A stretch of DNA of 8,793 bases. Origin: an uncultured Lentisphaeria bacterium. GTDB taxonomy: Bacteria > Verrucomicrobiota > Lentisphaeria > Victivallales > Victivallaceae. The translations under genes and the position numbers were made by a program. Below are positions 1-6,042 of this stretch, in pieces (within the stretch, counting starts at the first letter, position 1; the number at the start of each line of letters is the position of its first letter). The stretch is from contig CAIJKT010000955.1 in NCBI GenBank assembly GCA_903821255.1, positions 1 to 8,793 of the forward strand, read 5' to 3'. The notes beneath the pieces were generated by a model. That model ran no database searches. It worked only from the letters and a program-made list of their open reading frames with translations, and was not told where the DNA came from.

Positions 1-138
1 GTCAATACCATTCTAATCGATGGCTCCATGGTAAAATATGTTGAAATCACGACCGACTATAAGTACAAAATCAGAAATCTGTCTCCGGATTCTGTATGTG
101 TAAAATACTATCGAGAAAAGAGCGGCAGCCTTAAGTGA
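1..138 (+). CDS. 3' end of an unrecognised protein (partial)
   Basis: Frame 1 is open from the first base to a TGA at 136-138, giving the last 45 residues of a protein that begins upstream of the window. The tail is rich in Lys, Tyr and Val (for example VKYVEITTDYKYKIRNL) and ends KSGSLK, which suggests a short beta-rich C-terminal region. I do not recognise a family. Only one base separates its stop from the ATG of the downstream GT61 gene, so it belongs to the same tightly packed operon and is probably another polysaccharide-locus gene. GC is about 38% by hand count (53 of 138), lower than the central genes. No signal peptide or catalytic motif can be judged from so short a fragment. Confidence 0.7.
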   Translation, partial: VNTILIDGSMVKYVEITTDYKYKIRNLSPDSVCVKYYREKSGSLK

Positions 139-139
139 A

Positions 140-1255
140 ATGTTATCACTATTGAAAAAACTTAGAAGATACTCAAAGCATATTTTCAAGAAAATAGTCT
201 TCTCGATTATGCCGGAACTGGATTCGGTTTATCCTGTGGATCAACTGGTCAGATCCATTCCTGAGATGATTTTAAAAGAGCAGATTTCCCGGCACGTCGC
301 CGGCATGACAGTGATACGCAATGCCTGTGTGGAGAAATACGTTCACAGCGGAGATCTGCCGCCGTCGTTCAGATCTGAAATGCACTTCGCCCGGCGGCAT
401 GTATATCGGATGAACAATGTCGTTGTAAATGTAAGGACCGGAGCATGCTGCACTGAAAATAACGGTTTCCTTGAATCATACGGTTCTCTTGGACGATGGC
501 TTCAGGCTAAGCCGATTCACAGAAAATACGGCGAATATTTTTCCGTAAACGCTCCAGTTACATGTATTAACAGCACCGGATATGCTCATTTCATCATGGA
601 AGAGCTTCCCCGGCTGTTATGGGCGCTGAAACAATATCCGGAACTGCGGCTGATTTGTCCGGAGAAAATACCCGGCTACATGGCAGACATATATTCCGAG
701 TTGCGTAAAAGAGAGATTTTGCGGCATGACCCGGTTGCGGTTGCGGCAGAAAATATACTTGCGGATGATTTTGTTTTCACCCAGGCGGAAGCTTATTCCG
801 GCTTCTGGCATAAGTCAGATATTGAGTGCCTGCGAAACGCATTCCTGTCATCGGAGCCGTCTCTGACTAAAACCAATGTTTATGTTTCAAGAAGACTTTC
901 CAGCCGTTCGTTCGGTAATGAAGCTGAACTGGAACAGGCATTATCCATGCGCGGCTTTCAAATAGTTTTCCTTGAAAAGCTGAAATTCATGGAACAAATT
1001 GAACTTTTCCGTAATGCGGCCATGCTTATCGCTCCTCATGGGGCAGGACTGGCCAATCTTGCCTGGTGTTCGCCCGGCGCAAAGATTATTGAAATGTTTA
1101 CAAGTACAGTTTTTAATGATTGTTTTGCCAGATTGTCCTCACAAGTACTTTGTGAACATTACTGCTTGTGGTCGAAAGATGCGGGCAAGTCCGGCAATGT
1201 GGCGATTGCCGAAGTCATTGCCGTGCTGGATAAACTCGGACAGCGGCTGCCATAA
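140..1255 (+). CDS. GT61-family (DUF563) glycosyltransferase
   Basis: This 371-residue protein is probably a cytoplasmic, perhaps membrane-associated, transferase that adds one sugar to the growing glycan. The GT61/DUF563 signature is visible: GYAHFIMEELPRL at 148-160, matching the family's Tyr-His/Leu-Pro-Arg segment, VYVSRR at 247-252, and near the C-terminus IAPHGAGLANLAWC (297-310) followed by SPGAKIIEMF (311-320), the family's hallmark block. The first 22 residues are basic and amphipathic (Lys/Arg at 6, 7, 9, 10, 13, 17, 18), which could be a peripheral membrane anchor; there is no signal peptide. The ATG at 140 lies 1 bp after the upstream stop and lacks a strong Shine-Dalgarno sequence, so translation is probably coupled; Met24 (ATG at 209) is a weaker alternative. 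In bacteria such proteins occur in capsule and LPS loci. Family assignment is strong; the sugar is unknown. Confidence 0.9.
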   Translation: MLSLLKKLRRYSKHIFKKIVFSIMPELDSVYPVDQLVRSIPEMILKEQISRHVAGMTVIRNACVEKYVHSGDLPPSFRSEMHFARRHVYRMNNVVVNVRTGACCTENNGFLESYGSLGRWLQAKPIHRKYGEYFSVNAPVTCINSTGYAHFIMEELPRLLWALKQYPELRLICPEKIPGYMADIYSELRKREILRHDPVAVAAENILADDFVFTQAEAYSGFWHKSDIECLRNAFLSSEPSLTKTNVYVSRRLSSRSFGNEAELEQALSMRGFQIVFLEKLKFMEQIELFRNAAMLIAPHGAGLANLAWCSPGAKIIEMFTSTVFNDCFARLSSQVLCEHYCLWSKDAGKSGNVAIAEVIAVLDKLGQRLP

Positions 1256-1273
1256 AATATAAACTGGAATAGT

Positions 1274-2515
1274 ATGCCACCAAAGAGGATTTTATATATT
1301 CACCATGGAAGTGCCAGAGGCGGCGCTTTTTTGAGTCTGCTCTACTTGATCACCGCATTGGACCGCACCAAATATGAGCCAATCGTCTGCAGCAGTGAAG
1401 CTGACCGCGAAGTATTGGATTTATTTGAAAAAAATGGCTGCCGTACCTGTGCCTGCCGGTTGACGCGTTTCGCCCACACTACCGGCGGAACATATAATTT
1501 ACTGAGATATGCAGGCTGGCGGCAGTTCCTGACCTGGTTGCTGGAATACAATGCTGCCGCCCGGCGGCTGAAAACTCTTTTACTGGAACTGAAGCCGGAT
1601 CTGGTACACTTCAATTCTCTGACACTTGCGCCCTATGCCAAAGTGCCGGACAGCATGTGCATTCCGACTATTGTACATGTACGAGAATCCATTGTTAACG
1701 GATTGTTCGGAATTCGCCGGAAGTGGCTGACCAGACAGATTCAGCATCATGCAGGCAAAGTGATTGCAATCTGCCAGGATAACCTGGACCGTCTGCATTT
1801 GAATGAAGAAAAGAGTTCAGTTATCTACAATCCGGTTGACATGGGTAAATTCGACTTCCGTATTGACCGGAGTCTCGCCAGAAAAAAACTTGGCATTCCG
1901 GATAGAGCTCCGGTAACTCTATTTGCCGGCGGTTCCGTCTGGGACGCGAAGGGCTTGTCCGAGTTCATTAAAGCGATGCATATAGTGAGAACAAAAATGC
2001 CCGGGCTCATCTGTTTAATGCCGGGATTTTCCATGCCGGCCGATCCTGCACAGCGGCTATGGACGTTAAAACGCCGCATTGCCTGGATGCTGGGCTTGTT
2101 CCGTAAAAGTGACCGATTCTTCCGGCTGTTTAAGGAAAATGGGTTAGACACAAAAATTATCTGTTGTGATTTCGTGTATGACATTGAAAACTGGCTTGCC
2201 GCCTGTGACGTGGTGTGCGTACCACACATTCAGCCGCACTTCTCCCGAACAGTAATGGAAGCGGGCGCCATGAAAAAGCCGGTTAGCGGTTTTTCAATAG
2301 GCGGAGTCTCCGAGGTCGTGCAGAACGACGTGACCGGTCTGCTTGTCCGGCGGGCGGATGTGTCTGCACTGGCAGATGCAACCATAAAACTGCTTGAAGA
2401 CCCAGTACTGGCCGGACGGCTTGGTGAATCCGGTCACCGGCAGGCAGCCGCAAAGTTTTCCGCTGATCATTCAGCTCAGCAGGTTGAAAAAAATTATGAG
2501 GAACTCATTCAATGA
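1274..2515 (+). CDS. GT4-like (GT-B fold) glycosyltransferase
   Basis: This 413-residue protein has two Rossmann-like halves. The N-terminal acceptor half starts RILYIHHGSARGGAFLSL (5-22), with the Gly-rich loop typical of GT-B enzymes, then KPDLVHFNS (107-115) and HVRES (135-139). The C-terminal nucleotide-sugar half starts near VTLFAGGSVWDAKGLSEF (214-231), with the Lys-Gly pair at 226-227 expected to contact the donor diphosphate, and includes a DIENWLAACDVVCVPH segment at 303-318. The conserved PHFSRTVMEAGAMKKPV (321-337) and GGVSEVV (343-349) place it in GT4. The first Glu of the usual EX7E motif is Pro321; Glu329 is kept. Residues about 251-292 form a basic insertion compared with short GT4 enzymes. 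A weak GGA at 1266-1268 sits 5 bases before the ATG, 18 bp after the previous stop. The gene overlaps the next by 4 bp (ATGA). Donor and acceptor are unknown. Confidence 0.9.
   Translation: MPPKRILYIHHGSARGGAFLSLLYLITALDRTKYEPIVCSSEADREVLDLFEKNGCRTCACRLTRFAHTTGGTYNLLRYAGWRQFLTWLLEYNAAARRLKTLLLELKPDLVHFNSLTLAPYAKVPDSMCIPTIVHVRESIVNGLFGIRRKWLTRQIQHHAGKVIAICQDNLDRLHLNEEKSSVIYNPVDMGKFDFRIDRSLARKKLGIPDRAPVTLFAGGSVWDAKGLSEFIKAMHIVRTKMPGLICLMPGFSMPADPAQRLWTLKRRIAWMLGLFRKSDRFFRLFKENGLDTKIICCDFVYDIENWLAACDVVCVPHIQPHFSRTVMEAGAMKKPVSGFSIGGVSEVVQNDVTGLLVRRADVSALADATIKLLEDPVLAGRLGESGHRQAAAKFSADHSAQQVEKNYEELIQ
2498..2502 (+). promoter_or_regulatory. Shine-Dalgarno site for the Wzy-like gene
   Basis: GAGGA lies 9 bases before the ATG at 2512, inside the end of the preceding gene. 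It supports the ATGA-overlap start over the in-frame ATG at 2533 (Met8). Confidence 0.65.
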
Positions 2516-3831
2516 ACACCGGGTTGAATTATATGACGCAATTAGATGTGAACACCGCTAACACGGAAGAACAAAACCACCTGCGATATTTTGACCACCT
2601 CATTATCCTGCTGCTTCTGTTTTACGGCTGGTCAGGGGAATGGACGTGGGGACGGCAGGAAGGATTTCTGGGGCTGTTTTTAATTTATTCCTCGCTGGCG
2701 GCCTTCCCTGCTTTTTGCTGCTACTACTATTTTAAAAATAAAGGAGCAGTACGGATAAATTTAATCGGAACTGCCGGGATATCAGCAGGATTGCTGCTGG
2801 CGGCTTTTGCCGTGATATGCCTGGTGGAAAGATCAGAAAGCGATCTTGAGCAAATCTGGTATGTATGGAAGGAGTACTACTATCTTGCGATGCTTCCCGC
2901 ATGGTGGATTCTGGGCTTTGTCATCGCCGATGATATGTCGCGAATGAAAAATTTCTTTAACAGTCTCGCTAAAATAGGGGCGCTGTTGTCATATATTTCA
3001 TTTGCCATGCAGACAGTCGGTTTTTCAAGCGAATCCTGGCTGGGGCCAATGTACTGGCCGTTCCGCTTCATTGTAATTTTCAGCTTCTTCTACTTTCTAA
3101 CTTTAGTAATTGCCTGTCGTGATTGGAAGAAAAGTGATTTATTCTGGCTGATGGGAAGCGCCATTGCTGTTTTCTGGGGGTTCTACAAGTTTACCATCAT
3201 CAGTACCGCCCTCGGAATGATCGGATGGGGCATTTTCATAATGCTGAAATGGCCGTCCGCCCGGGGAAAAGTAGTTTTCCGCCTGCTGGCAATGGCTGTT
3301 ATTGCATTCATCGTCGTTAATGCCGTCAACAGTATTACCGGAGGTGCGCTGTTTAACGAGATAGACGAAATATATAACGAAAAATGGGTGCATTATGCCG
3401 ACCAGTATGATACCGGTTCAGACGAATGGATGGAACAGTTGTCAGGCGGCCGTTACTATATGTGGATGTATACGCTTGACAGAGTCGGTAGAAACTGGTG
3501 GGTCGGAACCGGACTCGGACAGCACTTTGACGGCTATATTGTTAACCATAACGGATACCTTGATATACTCACATCTTTCGGTATTTTGGGAAGTATAGTA
3601 TTTCTGCTTCTGCTGCTGTTGTGGATCGTTAAACTGATAATGATGCGCCCGCCGCCGGATATTATCATGCTTCAGGCGGCATACATCGGCTATTTTTGCA
3701 CCATACTGGCGGCAAATATGTTCGGTTCAGTCTGGATTCAGTTCCATACTATTTCATTTTATATAATGCTGCTGGGCGGCATTTTATATCGTTTAAGTGT
3801 AAATGTGAAACCGGTTGAGGGCGCCAAGTGA
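2512..3831 (+). CDS. O-antigen polymerase/ligase-like membrane protein (Wzy/WaaL superfamily)
   Basis: This is a 439-residue inner-membrane protein with about 10-11 hydrophobic segments by eye (near 27-40, 51-73, 84-105, 122-139, 152-170, 183-202, 209-223, 225-245, 255-273, 353-377, 384-404 and 408-427). A polar loop of about 80 residues at 273-352 precedes the last three helices. This loop carries the superfamily signature: SGGRYYMWMYTLDRV (311-325, with Arg314), then WWVGTGLGQHF (329-339), then NHNGYLDILTSFGILG (345-360). That pattern (Arg, then GxGxG, then HNxYL, then GxxG) is the PF04932-type O-antigen ligase/polymerase core, whose loop faces the periplasm and carries catalytic residues. 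Its place among transferases favours a Wzy polymerase that joins lipid-linked repeat units, but a ligase cannot be excluded. It starts inside the previous gene's stop (ATGA) and ends by overlapping the next gene (GTGA), so it is likely translationally coupled at both ends. Confidence 0.87.
   Translation: MNTGLNYMTQLDVNTANTEEQNHLRYFDHLIILLLLFYGWSGEWTWGRQEGFLGLFLIYSSLAAFPAFCCYYYFKNKGAVRINLIGTAGISAGLLLAAFAVICLVERSESDLEQIWYVWKEYYYLAMLPAWWILGFVIADDMSRMKNFFNSLAKIGALLSYISFAMQTVGFSSESWLGPMYWPFRFIVIFSFFYFLTLVIACRDWKKSDLFWLMGSAIAVFWGFYKFTIISTALGMIGWGIFIMLKWPSARGKVVFRLLAMAVIAFIVVNAVNSITGGALFNEIDEIYNEKWVHYADQYDTGSDEWMEQLSGGRYYMWMYTLDRVGRNWWVGTGLGQHFDGYIVNHNGYLDILTSFGILGSIVFLLLLLLWIVKLIMMRPPPDIIMLQAAYIGYFCTILAANMFGSVWIQFHTISFYIMLLGGILYRLSVNVKPVEGAK
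3817..3821 (+). promoter_or_regulatory. Shine-Dalgarno site deciding a GTG start
   Basis: GAGGG lies 6 bases before GTG at 3828-3830. The GTG overlaps the TGA of the Wzy-like gene (3829-3831), giving a GTGA junction. This placement is the reason for choosing a GTG start there. Confidence 0.6.
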
Positions 3832-5141
3832 ATATTTCTCCGGACGGCGGCAAATATTATCCGCGAGTGCTTCTTGTCAATTCTGAACCCATCAGCAAAC
3901 GGTATGCAACCGGAATCACAATGGGCAATCTGTTCCGCGGGTGGCCTCGAGACAGGATAGCGCAGATTTACTGTGACAACTCGATTCCGGACGAAAGCAT
4001 TTGCGATAAATCATGGCATATGGAAATACATGACTTAAACATGCCAGGCTGGTTGAGAAAGATCATCATCGCCAAACGGAAACAGAAGTATCAGGCAGTT
4101 ACTCAAGACAAACCGGCCCAGCCGGAAACTATTTGTGCCGGAGATATGAAAACTGCTGTTGTCCGGATTTTGAAAAGTGCTTTTTTAAGAAGCCTGAATT
4201 TTTCATCATACCGGATATCACAGGAACTTGACGCCTGGATCAGAGAATTCAAGCCGGATATTATTTACTCAACGCTTGGAAATTTGAATATGCTGAAGTT
4301 GGTGCAGGATATTTCCGGCAGTTTGATGGTGCCGGTGGTACCGCATTTCATGGATGACTGGATTGTCAGTCTGCACTCTGAAACACTGCGGGATAAATAC
4401 CTTAAGCCCCGACTTTTGAAGAAAACTCGCCAGATTATGCTCAATGCGCCGGTCATGTTAGTGATCAGCGAGGCGATGGCGGAAGAATACCGGAAGCGCT
4501 ACGGACGGACATTTCTGCCATTTATGAACTGCATTGACTGCGAGGCATATAAAAGCATCGCCAGGCAGCCCCGCAACGCGGAAAGCTTTCGACTGGTATA
4601 TGCCGGCGGATTGCATCTGGGAAGATTTGAAATGCTGCTGGAAGTCGCCCGGGCACTCGAGGCGTTTAAGGCTGTACTTGATATATACACGCCCGTCACG
4701 CTGGCAAGCGTCATTGAAGAGGCCAAACTGTATCCCGCGATCAGGTTGCGCGGCGCAATCTCTCCGGAAAATGCCGCCGCCATATTCATAAACTGCGACG
4801 GATTGCTGCATGTGGAGAGTTTTGAGGAGGCACACAAGGCTTATACCAGATTTTCCGTATCAACCAAGCTGCCGGAATATTTTGGCTCCGGCACTCCGGT
4901 ATTTGCTTACGGACCGGCGGATATTGCGTCGATCCAATATATCTCCGTCAATAATTGCGGCATAGTCGCGACAGAACATGATCAGAATCTGCTGAAAAAC
5001 AAGCTGAAAGAGTTTATATGCGACGAAAAAGTACGAATGGAAGCGGCGGGGAATGCCGTAAAATTGTGCGCCGCAAATCATGAAGCAGTCAGCCAGCGGG
5101 AAAAATTCCGCGAGGCGTTTGCCAGTTGCGTCAAACCGTAA
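3828..5141 (+). CDS. GT-B glycosyltransferase, atypical GT4-like subgroup
   Basis: This 437-residue predicted cytoplasmic protein starts at GTG. Its N-terminal half begins with a beta strand RVLLVNSEP (13-21), a TMGNLFRGWP segment (31-40) and a basic, variable linker (about 80-125). It continues with FKPDIIYSTLGNLN (141-154), VPHFMDDW (171-178) and VISEAMAEEYRKRYG (212-226), which marks the hinge. The donor half begins RLVYAGGLHLGRFEML (255-270), and its nucleotide-sugar region is HVESFEE (328-334) then FSVSTKLPEYFGSGTPVFAY (342-361). It has no Lys-Gly pair of the classical GT4 type; Arg266 may stand in for it. The STKLPEY-GSGTPV pattern is typical of GT-B enzymes from O-antigen and capsule loci. 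The gene overlaps the polymerase gene by 4 bp, suggesting coupled production, and is followed by a 65-bp gap. Substrates are unknown. Confidence 0.85.
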   Translation: MNISPDGGKYYPRVLLVNSEPISKRYATGITMGNLFRGWPRDRIAQIYCDNSIPDESICDKSWHMEIHDLNMPGWLRKIIIAKRKQKYQAVTQDKPAQPETICAGDMKTAVVRILKSAFLRSLNFSSYRISQELDAWIREFKPDIIYSTLGNLNMLKLVQDISGSLMVPVVPHFMDDWIVSLHSETLRDKYLKPRLLKKTRQIMLNAPVMLVISEAMAEEYRKRYGRTFLPFMNCIDCEAYKSIARQPRNAESFRLVYAGGLHLGRFEMLLEVARALEAFKAVLDIYTPVTLASVIEEAKLYPAIRLRGAISPENAAAIFINCDGLLHVESFEEAHKAYTRFSVSTKLPEYFGSGTPVFAYGPADIASIQYISVNNCGIVATEHDQNLLKNKLKEFICDEKVRMEAAGNAVKLCAANHEAVSQREKFREAFASCVKP

Positions 5142-5206
5142 CTGTTATCACTAAATCAAATATATTAAATTGAGTTGTAATCCGACTTAAACATGGGGGG
5201 ATGAAG
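5142..5206 (+). promoter_or_regulatory. AT-rich intergenic gap, possible internal promoter
   Basis: This gap is the first clear break in the tightly packed gene series. It is AT-rich and has no visible hairpin. TATATT at 5161-5166 resembles a -10 element, but I see no convincing -35 element 15-19 bp upstream, so a promoter is only possible. A run of six G (5195-5200) lies at its 3' end and serves best as the ribosome binding site for an ATG at 5207. Confidence 0.25.
5195..5200 (+). promoter_or_regulatory. G6 ribosome-binding tract
   Basis: Six consecutive G abut an ATG at 5201 and lie 6 bases before a second in-frame ATG at 5207. Only the second has workable Shine-Dalgarno spacing, which decides the start chosen for the downstream gene. 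The tract can pair with the CCUCC end of 16S rRNA with one G-U pair. Confidence 0.5.
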
Positions 5207-6028
5207 ATGGAACAACAGACAGAACAGATTCCGAAATATACTCTTGTAATATGTTCATGTGACGCTTATCAGGATGCGTGGATGCCGTTATTCACATTAC
5301 TCGACAGATATTGGCAGGGTATCCGTCAAATACCCATTGTGCTGAATACTGAAACGCTCACCTATAAGTATGAAGGGATGAACATTGTGTGCCCGCAATT
5401 GTATAAATCCACTCCCAGACCGCAGTCTGTTCCATGGTCGCGCCGGTTGCGGGAAACTATAAAACAGGCGGTCCACACTGAACAGGTGCTGATTTTTTTT
5501 GATGATTATTTCTTGCGCAGCCCGGTTGATACAGAACGGTTGAAAATCTGCAGCGACTTTATGGCTGCAAATAGTAATGTCGGCTTTATCACACTGTTCC
5601 CGGTAGTGCCGCCTTATACCCCTGAACCCGAATATCCATGGCTGGTTAAGAGGCCTAAAAATGCTCCGTACATCTTAAATTTTCAAGTCGGGCTGTGGCG
5701 CAAAGACCGCTTAGTACATTTTCTCCGTAACCATGAGAGCCCATGGTATTTTGAACGCTGGGGTTCGCTGAGGGCACGGCGGTATCCGGATGATTTCTAT
5801 GCTGCGCTTGCGCTTGACGGCAGGCATCTGATGTTTGATTATCTGGCGTCAAAGGAAGGATTGAGCAGCGGAATGTGGTTTCCAGATACCCAAAAGTTGT
5901 TTGACAAAGAACATATTAATCTCGATCTTTCAATTCGCGGCATAATACCTGAAGGCTGGAAAGCTCCGGTACGCCGGAGAAACTGGTTCAAAACGGCGTG
6001 GAATATCTTCCTCTCTTTAAGGCCATGA
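5207..6028 (+). CDS. Probable GT-A-like glycosyltransferase (capsule-cluster family)
   Basis: The protein has 273 residues from ATG 5207; ATG 5201 would add two residues but abuts the G6 tract. It begins with a beta strand and nucleotide-binding-like segment, YTLVICSCDAYQDAW (11-25), then PIVLNTET (43-50), and reaches LIFFDDYFLRSPVD (95-108). There the Asp-Asp pair (99-100) sits where GT-A enzymes carry the metal-binding DXD. Further conserved-looking blocks are NFQVGLWRKDRL (158-169) and NHESPWYFERWGS (175-187). From memory, this order (DDxFL-xxPVD, NxQxGLW, ESPWxFE) recurs in little-studied proteins of capsule clusters, usually annotated only as glycosyltransferase or hypothetical. No signal peptide or membrane helix is seen. 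The C-terminus is basic (KAPVRRRNWFK, 252-262). Its stop overlaps a possible ATG of the next gene, so the pair may act together. Enzyme class is inferred; substrates are unknown. Confidence 0.7.
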   Translation: MEQQTEQIPKYTLVICSCDAYQDAWMPLFTLLDRYWQGIRQIPIVLNTETLTYKYEGMNIVCPQLYKSTPRPQSVPWSRRLRETIKQAVHTEQVLIFFDDYFLRSPVDTERLKICSDFMAANSNVGFITLFPVVPPYTPEPEYPWLVKRPKNAPYILNFQVGLWRKDRLVHFLRNHESPWYFERWGSLRARRYPDDFYAALALDGRHLMFDYLASKEGLSSGMWFPDTQKLFDKEHINLDLSIRGIIPEGWKAPVRRRNWFKTAWNIFLSLRP

Positions 6029-6029
6029 C

Positions 6030-6033
6030 AGGA
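6030..6033 (+). promoter_or_regulatory. Shine-Dalgarno site favouring the ATG at 6043
   Basis: AGGA lies 9 bases before ATG 6043. The alternative ATG at 6025 forms an ATGA overlap with the upstream stop but has only AAGG 2 bases before it, too close to work well. GTG 5998 lies further upstream inside the previous gene. Confidence 0.4.
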
Positions 6034-6042
6034 CGCGCTAAT

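Noticed and set aside
999..1262. Second + strand open frame (87 codons)
   Set aside because: It is out of frame inside the GT61 gene, across its best conserved block, so it is a shadow.
4458..4837. Two overlapping reverse-strand open frames (125 and 112 codons)
   Set aside because: Both lie inside the GT-B gene at 3828-5141, overlap one another in different frames, and show no family motif.
141..5153. Shared 11-mer TGTTATCACTA at 141-151 and 5143-5153
   Set aside because: Several 11-mer matches are expected by chance in 8.8 kb; no extension of the match was seen, so it is not evidence of a repeat or regulatory site.
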